DNA of 64,000 bases. Source: Quisquiliibacterium transsilvanicum (GTDB lineage: Bacteria; Pseudomonadota; Gammaproteobacteria; Burkholderiales; Burkholderiaceae_E). The notes beneath the pieces are model-generated. The model saw nothing but the letters and a program-made list of their open reading frames with translations, did not search any database and was not told the origin of the DNA. The stretch is taken from assembly GCF_014202215.1 (NCBI RefSeq), contig NZ_JACHGB010000002.1:600592-664591 (forward strand). Direction: 5' to 3'. Shown here piece after piece: positions 50,137-58,922 of this stretch (the stretch's first letter is position 1; every line of letters begins with the position of its first letter). Both the position numbers and the translations under genes were made by a program.

Positions 50137-51351
50137 ATGAACGAACACGACCTTCCCCACGACCCGCTCGCCGATCTCGGCTTCGAGACGCGCGCGGTGC
50201 GCGCAGGCATCGAGCGCACCCAGTTCGGCGAGCACGCCGAGCCGCTCTTCCTCACCTCCAGCTTCGTCTTCACGAGCGCCGCGCAGGCGGCTGCGCGCTT
50301 CAGCGGTGACGAGGAGGGCTTCGTCTACTCGCGCTTCTCCAATCCCACGGTGCGCACCTTCCAGGACCGGCTCGCCTCGCTCGAGGGCGCGCAGGCCTGC
50401 CTGGCAACCGCGTCGGGGATGTCCGCGATCCTCGCGGTGGTGATGGGCGTGGTGAAGGGCGGCGAACACATCGTGTCCTCGGCCGGCGTGTTCGGCGCCA
50501 CGGCGCAGCTCTTCAACATGTTCGGGCGCTACGGCGTACAGACCACCTACGTGCCGCTGACCGACGCGGCGGCGTGGGAGGCGGCGGTGCGGCCCGAAAC
50601 GAAGATGTTCTACCTGGAGACGCCCTCCAATCCGCTGACCGAGATCGCGGACCTGGATGCGATCTCCGCCGTGGCCAGGCGCCACGGCATCCTGCTGGTG
50701 GTGGACAACTGCTTCTCGACGCCTGCGCTGCAGCAGCCGCTGTCGCAGGGCGCCGACGTGGTCGTCCACTCGGCCACCAAGTACATCGACGGCCAGGGCC
50801 GCGTGCTGGGCGGCGCGGTGCTGGGCAGCCAGAAATTCATCGACGAATGCGTGCTGCCGGTGCTGCGCACCGCCGGCCCAACGCTGTCCGCATTCAACGC
50901 CTGGGTGCTCCTCAAGGGCCTGGAGACGCTGTCGGTGCGCATGGAGAAGCAGTGCGCCAATGCGCTTGAAGTGGCGCGCTGGCTGGAGGCGCAGCCGGGC
51001 GTTGCGCGCGTGTTCTACCCGGGGCTGGAGTCGCATCCGCAGCATGCGCTGGCCAGGAGACAGCAGAGCGCGGGCGGCGCCATCGTCGCCTTCGAGCTGA
51101 AGGGCGCGGACGACGCCAGCGCGCGCGCGGCCGCCTGGCGCGTGATCGACGGCTGCCGCGTGCTGTCGATCACCGGCAACCTGGGCGACGTGAAGAGCAC
51201 GATCACGCATCCGGCTAGCACTACCCACCACCGCATCGGCCCGGAGGCGCGCCGCGCCGCGGGCGTGGGCGAAGGCCTGCTGCGTCTGGCGGTGGGCCTC
51301 GAGAACCCGGCCGACATCTGCGCGGACCTCGGGCGCGGGCTCGCCGCCTGA
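50137..51351 (+). CDS. metZ: O-succinylhomoserine sulfhydrylase
   Basis: PLP enzyme of methionine biosynthesis that forms homocysteine from O-succinylhomoserine and sulfide. 404 residues. The PLP lysine is in HSATKYIDGQGRVLGG. YSRFSNPTV near residue 67 and SFVFTSAAQAAARFSG are typical of MetZ rather than MetB or MetY. It follows purF as in many Burkholderiales and Pseudomonas. The short GC-rich gap (50053-50136) shows no clear terminator. Confidence 0.93.
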   Translation: MNEHDLPHDPLADLGFETRAVRAGIERTQFGEHAEPLFLTSSFVFTSAAQAAARFSGDEEGFVYSRFSNPTVRTFQDRLASLEGAQACLATASGMSAILAVVMGVVKGGEHIVSSAGVFGATAQLFNMFGRYGVQTTYVPLTDAAAWEAAVRPETKMFYLETPSNPLTEIADLDAISAVARRHGILLVVDNCFSTPALQQPLSQGADVVVHSATKYIDGQGRVLGGAVLGSQKFIDECVLPVLRTAGPTLSAFNAWVLLKGLETLSVRMEKQCANALEVARWLEAQPGVARVFYPGLESHPQHALARRQQSAGGAIVAFELKGADDASARAAAWRVIDGCRVLSITGNLGDVKSTITHPASTTHHRIGPEARRAAGVGEGLLRLAVGLENPADICADLGRGLAA

Positions 51352-51450
51352 TGGAACGCGGGCCGGGGCGCCGCCCCGGCCTGGCCGGTTAGGATGAAGA
51401 AGTCGGGGGCATGCGGACCTCCGGCCACCCAGCCCACGGAGGAGACAGGA

Positions 51451-52617
51451 ATGGATTTCGCGCTCAGCGCCGACCAGCAGGCCATCATTGAAGCGGTGGA
51501 GCAGCTGTGCAAGCCCTTCGACGCCGACTACTGGCTGCGCAAGGACACCGAAGGCGGCTTCCCCGCGGATTTCCACCGCGCGATGGCCGACGCCGGCTGG
51601 CTGGGCGTGGCGATGCCCGAACGTTTCGGCGGCTCGGGGTTGGGAATCACCGAGGCAGCGCTGGTGATGCACACGGTGTCGGCCTCCGGCGCGGGGCTTT
51701 CGGGCGCCTCCGCGGTGCACATGAACATCTTCGGCCTGCATCCGGTGGTGATGCACGGCAACGACGAGCAGCGCGAGCGCTGGCTGCCGCCGCTGATCCA
51801 GGGGCGCGAGCGCGCCTGCTTCGCGGTGACCGAGCCGAACACCGGTCTGAACACGCTGAAGCTCAAGACCTTCGCCGCCCGCAAGGGCGACCACTACGTG
51901 GTCAACGGCCAGAAGGTGTGGATCTCCACCGCGCAGGTGGCCGAGAAGGTGCTGCTGCTGGCGCGCACCACGCCGGTGGAGGAGGTGCGCAAGCCCACCG
52001 AGGGCCTGAGCCTCTTCTACACGGACCTGGACCGCAAGCACGTGGAGGTGCGCGAAATCGCCAAAATGGGCCGCAAGGCGGTGGACTCCAACCAGGTGTT
52101 CATCGACAACCTGGTGGTGCCCGCGGCCGACCGCATCGGCGAGGAGGGCAAGGGCTTCGAGTACATCCTGCACGGGATGAACCCGGAGCGCATCCTGATC
52201 GCCGCCGAGGCCGTGGGCCTGGGCCGCGCGGCGCTCAAGCGCGCGGCGACCTACGCCAACGAACGCATCGTGTTCGAGCGACCGATCGGCAAGAACCAGG
52301 CGATCCAGCACCCGCTGGCGCGCTGCTGGATGGAGCTGGAGGCCGCCTGGCTGATGGTGATGAAGGCCGCGTGGATGCACGACCGCGGCGAGCAGTGCGG
52401 CGCCGAGGCCAACACCGCCAAGTACCTGGCCGCCGAGGCGGGCTATCGCGCCTGCGAGACCGCGGTGATGACTCACGGCGGCATGGGCTACGCCCGCGAG
52501 TACCACGTGGAGCGCTACCTGCGCGAAAGCCTGATCCCGCGCATCGCCCCGGTGAGCCGCGAGCTGGTGCTCAGCTTCGTGGCCGAGAAGGTGCTGGGGC
52601 TGCCGAAGTCGTACTGA
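51451..52617 (+). CDS. acyl-CoA dehydrogenase
   Basis: FAD-dependent dehydrogenase of 388 residues oxidising an acyl-CoA to the enoyl-CoA. MDFALSADQQAIIEAVEQ starts the helical domain. FAVTEPNTGLNTLKL is the FAD/substrate region (usually TEPxAGSD, here altered), VNGQKVWIS follows, and MTHGGMGYAREYHVERYLRE is the C-terminal family motif. GGAGGAGACAGG precedes the ATG at 51451, a strong ribosome-binding site. It converges on dnaE2 with only 16 bp between stops. The substrate is unknown. Confidence 0.92.
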   Translation: MDFALSADQQAIIEAVEQLCKPFDADYWLRKDTEGGFPADFHRAMADAGWLGVAMPERFGGSGLGITEAALVMHTVSASGAGLSGASAVHMNIFGLHPVVMHGNDEQRERWLPPLIQGRERACFAVTEPNTGLNTLKLKTFAARKGDHYVVNGQKVWISTAQVAEKVLLLARTTPVEEVRKPTEGLSLFYTDLDRKHVEVREIAKMGRKAVDSNQVFIDNLVVPAADRIGEEGKGFEYILHGMNPERILIAAEAVGLGRAALKRAATYANERIVFERPIGKNQAIQHPLARCWMELEAAWLMVMKAAWMHDRGEQCGAEANTAKYLAAEAGYRACETAVMTHGGMGYAREYHVERYLRESLIPRIAPVSRELVLSFVAEKVLGLPKSY

Positions 52618-52633
52618 GTTCACGGCCGCCTCC

Positions 52634-55600
52634 TCAGCGGAAGTCGCGGCTGCGCAGCGTCAGCCGCCCCAGCAGCGCGGTGTGGTCCACCACCCGGCGC
52701 GCGAGCAGGTGCATCACCTCGCCGCCGGTTTCCTCGTCGCGCTGCCACACCCCGTAGACCGTCATCAGCCGCGCGGCCAGCACTTCCTTGCGGTAGCGCT
52801 CGAAGAGATCGGGCCAGACGATCACGTTGACCGTGCCGGTCTCGTCCTCCAGCGTCACGAAGAGCGTGCCCTTGGCGGTCTCCGGCCGTTGCCGGTGCGT
52901 GACCAGCCCGCTGGCGCGCGCCAGCCGGCCATTCGGGTAGTCGCGCAGCACCGCCGCCGGCTGCACACGGAAGCGCCCGAGCATCGGTCGCAGCAGCGCC
53001 AGCGGATGCCGTCCCATCGGGATGCCCACCGACGCATAGTCGGCCACGATCTCCTCGCCCTCGGTGGGCGGCGCAAGCACCACCGGCGCCTCGTCGAAGC
53101 CGGCCTCGTGCAGCAGCGCCGGCATCGGCGCGATGGCCGCAGCCTCCCAGTGCGCCGCGGCCCGGTGCCCGGCCAGCGGCGCCAGCGCGCCGGCCTGGGC
53201 CAGCGCCTGCAGGTGATGGCGCTCCAGGCGCGCCGCGCGGGCCAGGTCCTCCACGCTGTCGAAAGCGAACGACTGCGCGCCGGTGTCGCAGGCGAAGGCC
53301 TGCGCACCGACGTCGCTGCGCGCGCCGGGTCGGGCCGCCCGGGCCTCGCGCGCCTCCACCAGCCGCTGCGCGGCGTCCGACGCCAGGCCGCGCACCATGT
53401 TCAGGCCCAGGCGCACCGCGGGCTGGGCGCGGGGGTCGATGGCGTTCTGGAAGAAGGCAGCCCCTGGCGTCACCGGGGCGGACGACGGCGCCTTCGGCGG
53501 CGCCTCCTCCTCCAGAGAACACTCCAGCCCGCTGGCCAGGACGTCCACCCCGCGCACCTCCACTCCGTGCGCGCGCGCATCGCGCACCAGCTGCGCGGGC
53601 GCGTAGAAGCCCATCGGCTGGCTGTTGAGCATCGCGGCCAGGAAGGCCGCGGGCTCGTGCCGCTTGAGCCAGCTGCTCACGTAGACCAGCAGCGCGAAGC
53701 TGGCCGCGTGCGACTCCGGGAAGCCGTACTCGCCGAAGCCCTGGATCTGCCGGAAGATGGCCTGCGCGAACTCCTGCGTGTAGCCGCGCGCGAGCATGCC
53801 GTCGATCAGCCGCTGCTCGAACTTCTCCAGTCCGCCCTTGCGCCGCCACGCGGCCATCGCACGGCGCAGCGCATCGGCCTCGCCGGCGGAGAAACCGGCA
53901 GCGAGCATCGCGATCTGCATCACCTGCTCCTGGAAGATCGGCACGCCCAGCGTGCGCTCCAGCGCCGGGCGGATCTCGTCGCGCGGATAGTCCACCGGCT
54001 CCAGCCCCTGGCGGCGGCGCAGGTAGGGATGGACCATGCCGCCCTGGATGGGGCCGGGGCGGACGATGGCCACCTCCACCACCAGGTCGTAGAAGGTGCG
54101 GGGTTTGAGGCGCGGCAGCATGCTCATCTGCGCGCGCGACTCGATCTGGAACACGCCCACGGTGTCGGCGCGGCAGATCATCTCGTAGGTGGCGGGATCC
54201 TCGGCCGGGATGTCCTGCATCCGGAAGGGGTGCGCCACGCCGTGTGCATCGATGCCGTGGTGGGCACCGGTGCGCCGTTCGGTCACGAACTCCAGCGTGC
54301 GGCGGATGGCGCTCAGCATGCCCAGCGCCAGCACGTCCACCTTCAGCAGCCCCAGCGCGTCCAGGTCGTCCTTGTCCCACTCGATGACGCTGCGCCCGGC
54401 CATGGCTGCGTTCTCCACCGGCACCAGCCGCGTGAGCTTGTCGCGCGCGATGACGAAGCCGCCGCTGTGCTGCGACAGGTGGCGCGGGAAACTCAGCAGC
54501 GTATTGGTGAGCCCCACCCACTGCCGCACCACCGGGGACTCGGGATCGAAGCCGGACTCGGCCAGGCGCTCCGCGAGCACCTGCCGGCCATCCCACCACT
54601 GCTGGGTCTTGGACACCTGGTCGAGCCGCTGGGAATCGATCCCGAGCGCCCGTCCCACGTCGCGCAGCGCCGAGCGCGGCCGGTAGGTGATGACGTTGGC
54701 GGTGAGCGCCGCACGGTGCCGGCCGTACTTGCGATAGAGGTACTGCATCACCTCCTCGCGCCGCTGGTGCTCGAAGTCGACGTCGATGTCCGGCGGCTCG
54801 TTGCGCTCGCGGCTGATGAAACGCTCGAAGAGCACGCTCATCCGGGAAGGGTCCACCTCGGTGATGCCCAGGCAGTAGCAGACCGCCGAGTTGGCCGCCG
54901 AGCCCCGGCCCTGGCACAGGATGCCCTGGCCGCGCGCGAAGGCCACGATGTCGGCCACCGTGAGGAAGTAGGGCTCGTAGCGCAGCTCGGAGATCAGGGC
55001 CAGCTCGTGCTCGATCTGCTCGCGCACCCTGCCGGGCATCCCGCCCGGATAGCGCACGGCCACGCCGTCATAGGTGAGCTTGCGCAGCCAGGAGGCGGGC
55101 GTCTCGCCTGCGGGGACGATTTCCTCCGGATACTCGTAGCGCAGCTCGTCCAGAGAGAAGCCGCAGTGCGCGGCCACCTCGAGCGTCTCCTCCAGGAGAT
55201 CGGCCGGATAGAGCTGGCCCAGCCGCAGCCGGCTGCGCAGGTGCTGCTCCGCGTTGGGCTGCATCGCGTAGCCGAGCTCGCGCACCGGCGTGCGCAGCCG
55301 GATGGCGGTGAGGGTGTCCTGCAGGCGCTTGCGCGAGCGCAGGTGGAAGTGAACGTCGCCCGCGGCCACCAGCGGCAGCCCGGTGGCGCGCGAGACCTCG
55401 CGCAGGTGCTCGAGCAGCGGCATGTCGTGCCCGCGCGCCAGCAGCTCCACCGCGATCCAGCAACGGCCCTCGAAACGCTCGCGCAGGAAGCGCGCCTGCG
55501 CGAGAAGCGCCGCACGGGCCGCTACGCCGCCGTGGGTGGCGGCCACGGCGGGCGAGGGCACCAGCAGGGCCAGGCAGTCGTCGATGCCAGGCTCGAGGTC

Positions 55601-56038
55601 TTCGCGCGGCAGGCGGTAGCTGCCCTTGTCGGCGCGCATGCGGGCCGTGGTGATCAGCTCGGAGAGGTTGCCGTAGCCGTTGCGGTTGCGGGCCAGCAGC
55701 ACCAGGCGGGCAGGGGAAGCCGGTGAGGCGTCGGCGGTCGGTGCAGCGCCGGCACGGGCGCCCCGCTTTGCGGGCGCGGTTCCGTCACTCGTTGCCACCG
55801 GGCCGGTGGCAGGAAAAACCTCGTGCAGCGAGAACTCCGAGCCCACGATCAGCGGCAGGCCGGCCTCGCGCGCCGCCAGGTGGGCACGTACGATGCCGGC
55901 GAGCGAGCACTCGTCGGTGATGGCCAGCGCGGCGTAACCGAGTGACTTGGCGCGCTCCACCAGTTCCTCCGCGTGCGACGCGCCGCGCAGGAAGGTGAAG
56001 TTGCTCACGCAGTGGAGTTCGGCGTAGGGGGAGAGCAT
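52634..56038 (-). CDS. dnaE2: error-prone DNA polymerase III alpha subunit, DnaE2
   Basis: Translesion C-family polymerase of SOS mutagenesis, 1134 residues. The N-terminal PHP domain begins YAELHCVSNFTFLRGASHAEE. The catalytic aspartates are in PDIDVDFEHQRREEV, and the region FGEYGFPESHAASFALLVYVSSWLK is typical. The C-terminal OB fold (LFVTLEDETGTVNVIVW) lacks the long DnaE1 tail. It normally sits behind imuA and imuB in a LexA-regulated operon. Here it is 9 bp downstream of, and on the same strand as, the integron integrase gene, so it is probably cotranscribed with it. No imuA or imuB is in the window. Confidence 0.95.
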   Translation of the reverse strand: MLSPYAELHCVSNFTFLRGASHAEELVERAKSLGYAALAITDECSLAGIVRAHLAAREAGLPLIVGSEFSLHEVFPATGPVATSDGTAPAKRGARAGAAPTADASPASPARLVLLARNRNGYGNLSELITTARMRADKGSYRLPREDLEPGIDDCLALLVPSPAVAATHGGVAARAALLAQARFLRERFEGRCWIAVELLARGHDMPLLEHLREVSRATGLPLVAAGDVHFHLRSRKRLQDTLTAIRLRTPVRELGYAMQPNAEQHLRSRLRLGQLYPADLLEETLEVAAHCGFSLDELRYEYPEEIVPAGETPASWLRKLTYDGVAVRYPGGMPGRVREQIEHELALISELRYEPYFLTVADIVAFARGQGILCQGRGSAANSAVCYCLGITEVDPSRMSVLFERFISRERNEPPDIDVDFEHQRREEVMQYLYRKYGRHRAALTANVITYRPRSALRDVGRALGIDSQRLDQVSKTQQWWDGRQVLAERLAESGFDPESPVVRQWVGLTNTLLSFPRHLSQHSGGFVIARDKLTRLVPVENAAMAGRSVIEWDKDDLDALGLLKVDVLALGMLSAIRRTLEFVTERRTGAHHGIDAHGVAHPFRMQDIPAEDPATYEMICRADTVGVFQIESRAQMSMLPRLKPRTFYDLVVEVAIVRPGPIQGGMVHPYLRRRQGLEPVDYPRDEIRPALERTLGVPIFQEQVMQIAMLAAGFSAGEADALRRAMAAWRRKGGLEKFEQRLIDGMLARGYTQEFAQAIFRQIQGFGEYGFPESHAASFALLVYVSSWLKRHEPAAFLAAMLNSQPMGFYAPAQLVRDARAHGVEVRGVDVLASGLECSLEEEAPPKAPSSAPVTPGAAFFQNAIDPRAQPAVRLGLNMVRGLASDAAQRLVEAREARAARPGARSDVGAQAFACDTGAQSFAFDSVEDLARAARLERHHLQALAQAGALAPLAGHRAAAHWEAAAIAPMPALLHEAGFDEAPVVLAPPTEGEEIVADYASVGIPMGRHPLALLRPMLGRFRVQPAAVLRDYPNGRLARASGLVTHRQRPETAKGTLFVTLEDETGTVNVIVWPDLFERYRKEVLAARLMTVYGVWQRDEETGGEVMHLLARRVVDHTALLGRLTLRSRDFR

Positions 56039-56047
56039 GGCGGGGGC

Positions 56048-57064
56048 TCAGGCAGCAGCGGGCATGCGGTCGAGCGGGCTCGCCACCGTACCCGCCGCGA
56101 TGCGAAGCACGTGCGTGTAGATCATCGTGGTGCTCACGTCGGCGTGGCCGAGCAGCTCCTGAACCGTGCGGATGTCGGTGCCGCCTTGCAGCAGGTGCGT
56201 GGCGAAGGAGTGGCGCAGCGTGTGCACCGAGGCGATGCGATCGACCCCCGCCGCCAGCAGGGCGCGCTTCAGTTGACGCTGGACGGCCTGCTCGTGCATG
56301 TGGTGCCGGCGGATGACGCCGCTGCGCGGGTCACGCGAGCAATGATCGGCGGCGAACACCCAGTGCCAACTCCAGGAGCTGCCGCCGTTCGGGTACTTGC
56401 GGGCGAGCGCGTTGGGCATCTCCACACCGGGACGGTTCAGGGCGCGGTCCTGCTCCCAGAACGCGCGGGAGCGCGCGCATTGCTGGCGCATCTCCGCCAG
56501 CAGCGACTGCGGAAGCATGGTGACGCGATCCTTCCCGCCCTTGCCGTCGCGCACCACGATCACCCGGCGTGCGAAATCCACGTCCTTGACGCGCAGGCGC
56601 ATCGCCTCCATCAGCCTCATGCCGGTGCCGTACAGCAGGCGGCAGATCAGGGCCGGCTCGCCCTGCATGAGGTCGAGCGCACGACGTACCTCGTCCACCG
56701 TTAGCACGGACGGGATCCGTTTGCGGATCGCGGGCCGCTCGATCTGCGTCATCCAAGGCAGGTCCTCGCCGAGCACCTCGCGGTAGAGGAAGAGCAGGGC
56801 GCACAGGGCCTGCTTGTGGGTGGACGCAGAGACCTTCCGCTCATTGACGAGGGCGTTCAGGAAGCGCCCCACATCAGGGCCGCCGAGCGTTCGCGGATGG
56901 CGACGGTCATGAAAGCGCACATAGGCACGGATCCAGTGAACGTAGGCCTCCTCGGTACGCAGGCTGTAGTGCAGGTACCGGATGCGTTCGCGCACCCGGT
57001 CCAGCAGGCGCGGGGCGCCCGGGGCCGGGAGGGCGTGCGGAGCGGGTTCTTGAATACTGTACAT
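56048..57064 (-). CDS. intI: integron integrase
   Basis: Tyrosine recombinase of 338 residues that inserts and excises gene cassettes at attI and attC sites. Catalytic residues are complete: Arg150 (GTGMRLMEAMRLR), Lys175 (GKGGKDR), His281/Arg284 (HTLRHSF), His307 (LLGHADV) and Tyr316 (TMIYTH). The IntI-specific insertion is present (residues about 200-255, including MPNALARKYPN and SWSWHWVFA), which separates it from phage integrases. RVRERIRYLHYSLRTEEAYVHWIRAYVRFH is close to class 1 IntI. The ATG at 57064 gives a family-like N-terminus; the longer frame to 57253 is leader. A LexA box overlaps this start, and dnaE2 follows after 9 bp. Confidence 0.95.
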   Translation of the reverse strand: MYSIQEPAPHALPAPGAPRLLDRVRERIRYLHYSLRTEEAYVHWIRAYVRFHDRRHPRTLGGPDVGRFLNALVNERKVSASTHKQALCALLFLYREVLGEDLPWMTQIERPAIRKRIPSVLTVDEVRRALDLMQGEPALICRLLYGTGMRLMEAMRLRVKDVDFARRVIVVRDGKGGKDRVTMLPQSLLAEMRQQCARSRAFWEQDRALNRPGVEMPNALARKYPNGGSSWSWHWVFAADHCSRDPRSGVIRRHHMHEQAVQRQLKRALLAAGVDRIASVHTLRHSFATHLLQGGTDIRTVQELLGHADVSTTMIYTHVLRIAAGTVASPLDRMPAAA

Positions 57065-57074
57065 AACAACAGTA
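57055..57074. promoter_or_regulatory. LexA (SOS) box at the intI start
   Basis: TACTGT-N8-ACAGTA, a full match to the proteobacterial LexA operator. On the minus strand the intI ATG (57062-57064) lies inside the 8-bp spacer, so bound LexA would cover the start and block transcription. It probably controls dnaE2 as well, since no separate promoter space exists between intI and dnaE2. Confidence 0.85.
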
Positions 57075-57199
57075 TCCGAATCCGGGCACCGCTCGGCAAG
57101 TCGGGCGCATGGATTAGGACGACCGTGGGGCGGGCCGGGGGGAGGACGGTGGCCTGGGCCGTCCGAAGCGGCAGCCGAGTTGGATGGCTGGGTGCGGCC

Positions 57200-57325
57200 G
57201 GCGTTAGCTGGCGGTAGGCGCCGCGAACCGGCCCAGGGCGCCGCATTCGGCACGCCGCTCGTCAGCGGTTAGATCCGGGGCGCCGAGTTAGCCGCTAGAC
57301 TTGACCAGCGAAATACAAGTTAGCC
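57200..57325 (+). other. attI region with repeated GTTAG core sites
   Basis: The first cassette joins attI at GTTAGCC (57319-57325), with crossover between G57319 and T57320. Upstream lie further core-like copies: GTTAGAT (57268), GTTAGCC (57287) and GTTAGCT (57203). AGCGGTTAG and GTTAGCCGCT form an imperfect inverted repeat around 57265-57296. Limits are approximate. The cassette promoter Pc is not clear by eye. Confidence 0.6.
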
Positions 57326-57341
57326 CCCCTGGAAACCGTAT

Positions 57342-57992
57342 ATGGAACCCTCGATCTCAGAGCGGCTCGCAATCGAAGAGTTCAACCAGTTGCATCAGCA
57401 CATGCGCCAGCGAGAAGAGGCCATGAACCAATTGCTCAATGTAAGCGTAACTGGCTCGACAACCATCCTTGCGGCCGTGGCTGCATATGCCTTTCAGCTA
57501 TCCATAGCTGTTCCAAGCAAGCTTGAGGTCTATCACTGCTATTTATTTCTTGCAGTCATGCCTGTGCTTGTGTTTGGGCTTGCCATGCTCGCTGCCCATC
57601 GCAGCGATATCTATCGAATGGGCTACTACCTCAATGTATTCTTCGAGGAAAGATGGGGTGGAGCTGAGTGGGGTGTCAGATCGTTTCGCTTTCGCGAGCT
57701 GATGAAAGGAGAATCACAGGACCCGGTCGCGCTGGTGTTCTGGTCACTATTTGCGGCCGCATCCTCCCTCTTTCTTTTTTGCCTCTCGCTCACGAACTCG
57801 CTTGCTTGGCCCCACGCCATAGCGTTACTTCCTTTCGCATTTGCCCTCGCGGTTCAACATCGAAGCTTCAGAAAAGATCGCCGCCCAATGAAGGCAGTCT
57901 GGCAGGCGGTCCTTGCCGAACAGGGGCTCGCCTTGAAAGCTAACAAGTCCTTGCAGTTGCCGCCTGACGGCCCAGTTGAAGTCAAACGTTAG
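57342..57992 (+). CDS. cassette 1: four-helix membrane protein, unknown function
   Basis: Protein of 216 residues that I do not recognise. A soluble N-terminus (MEPSISERLAIEEFNQLHQH) is followed by four hydrophobic segments: TTILAAVAAYAFQLSIAV, YLFLAVMPVLVFGLAMLAA, LVFWSLFAAASSLFLFCLSL and AIALLPFAFALAV. A basic cytosolic tail ends in EVKR. The ORF runs through its own attC and uses the TAG of the GTTAG core (57988-57994) as stop. The layout (small cytosolic part, paired helices) recalls some membrane effector proteins, but no assignment is made. It is the first cassette and therefore the one best placed for expression from an attI-proximal promoter. Confidence 0.8.
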   Translation: MEPSISERLAIEEFNQLHQHMRQREEAMNQLLNVSVTGSTTILAAVAAYAFQLSIAVPSKLEVYHCYLFLAVMPVLVFGLAMLAAHRSDIYRMGYYLNVFFEERWGGAEWGVRSFRFRELMKGESQDPVALVFWSLFAAASSLFLFCLSLTNSLAWPHAIALLPFAFALAVQHRSFRKDRRPMKAVWQAVLAEQGLALKANKSLQLPPDGPVEVKR

Positions 57993-57994
57993 GC
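57939..57994 (+). repeat. attC site 1 (56 bp)
   Basis: Left box AGCTAAC (57939-57945) with AAGTCCTTGCAG, and right box GTTAGGC (57988-57994) preceded by CAGTTGAAGTCAAAC. The short form pairs as a hairpin. The left box has one mismatch to RYYYAAC. Confidence 0.75.
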
Positions 57995-57999
57995 AATTC

Positions 58000-58821
58000 A
58001 TGGATCCAGTTCAATTAATCTCCTCCGATAGCGCAATCGATGAGCGCAGCAAGCGCCTTGCCGTACTAATCGATGCCGACAACGCTCAGCCGGCCGTGAT
58101 CGAAGGGTTGCTGGAGGAAGTCGCTCGCTTCGGAGAAGCGGCTGTCCGGCGGATATATGGCGACTTCACGTCGGCAGCCAGTGCCTCGTGGAAGAAATTT
58201 CTGAACAGGCACTCTATCAAGCCGGTACAGCAGTTCGCGTACACGACCGGCAAGAATGCCACCGACAGCACCATGATCATCGACGCTATGGACTTGCTCT
58301 ATACGCGAAGATTTGATGGCTTCTGCCTCGTGACAAGCGATAGCGATTTCACCGGCCTAGCTGTTCGGCTTCGGGAGGAAGGTGTGCTTGTCTACGGTTT
58401 CGGCGAGCAGAAGACGCCAGAGGCATTCCGCAATGCGTGCCACAAGTTCATCTTTACCGAGGTGCTGCGCGAACACGCGCCTTCTCCTGAACCCGCTGTC
58501 GTTTCTCCCGGCAATCAGCCGGCCGCGCTTTCGGAGCAGAAGGTAGAAGTACAAGGACTGGAACTCGCTCGGCCACCGTTCCCCGAGAAGTTCCTGATGG
58601 AAGCTCTCGATCGATCAGTGGACGATGCTGGTTGGTCTCACTTGGGGACCTTTGGGAGCTACCTTCAGAAGGTGCAGCCGGATTTTGATTCCCGCATGTA
58701 TGGGTTTAAGAAGCTTTCTGATCTTGTCCGCGGACGGAGCGATCTCTTTGAGGTCGAGGAGAGAGAGGCGCCGAATGGAAACAACAGGGTTCTCTATGTT
58801 CGGGCTAGAAAGCGTACCTAA
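58000..58821 (+). CDS. cassette 2: NYN-domain nuclease with OST-HTH/LOTUS domain
   Basis: 273 residues. The N-terminal NYN (PIN-like) domain has the acidic metal site: RLAVLIDADNAQ (Asp25, Asp27), DSTMIIDAMDLLY and LVTSDSDFTGLAVRLREEG. The C-terminal ~75 residues (FPEKFLMEALDRSV to NNRVLYVRARKR) form an OST-HTH/LOTUS-like RNA-binding domain. This is the LabA-type arrangement, predicted to act on RNA. I chose the ATG at 58000; the longer reading starts in attC 1. The stop TAA (58819-58821) is supplied by the attC 2 box ACCTAAC. The target is unknown; a defence or toxin role is possible. Confidence 0.88.
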   Translation: MDPVQLISSDSAIDERSKRLAVLIDADNAQPAVIEGLLEEVARFGEAAVRRIYGDFTSAASASWKKFLNRHSIKPVQQFAYTTGKNATDSTMIIDAMDLLYTRRFDGFCLVTSDSDFTGLAVRLREEGVLVYGFGEQKTPEAFRNACHKFIFTEVLREHAPSPEPAVVSPGNQPAALSEQKVEVQGLELARPPFPEKFLMEALDRSVDDAGWSHLGTFGSYLQKVQPDFDSRMYGFKKLSDLVRGRSDLFEVEEREAPNGNNRVLYVRARKRT

Positions 58822-58912
58822 CCTATTGCTCCAACGGACGCTTGATCCGTCCGCGTGCCCGCTTCCGCGGGCGCCCGGCCGCATCAAACGCCGCTGAGCG
58901 CCGACGTTAGGC
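58816..58912 (+). repeat. attC site 2 (97 bp)
   Basis: ACCTAAC (58816-58822) to GTTAGGC (58906-58912). The arms CAACGGACGCTTGAT and ATCAAACGCCGCTGAGCG pair, and a GC-rich tip lies between. Very similar to attC 3 and 5. Confidence 0.9.
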
Positions 58913-58922
58913 ACTGAAATTG

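Noticed and set aside
56048..57253. longer integrase start at 57253
   Set aside because: It would read through the LexA box and attI region, giving a proline/arginine-rich leader absent from IntI proteins.
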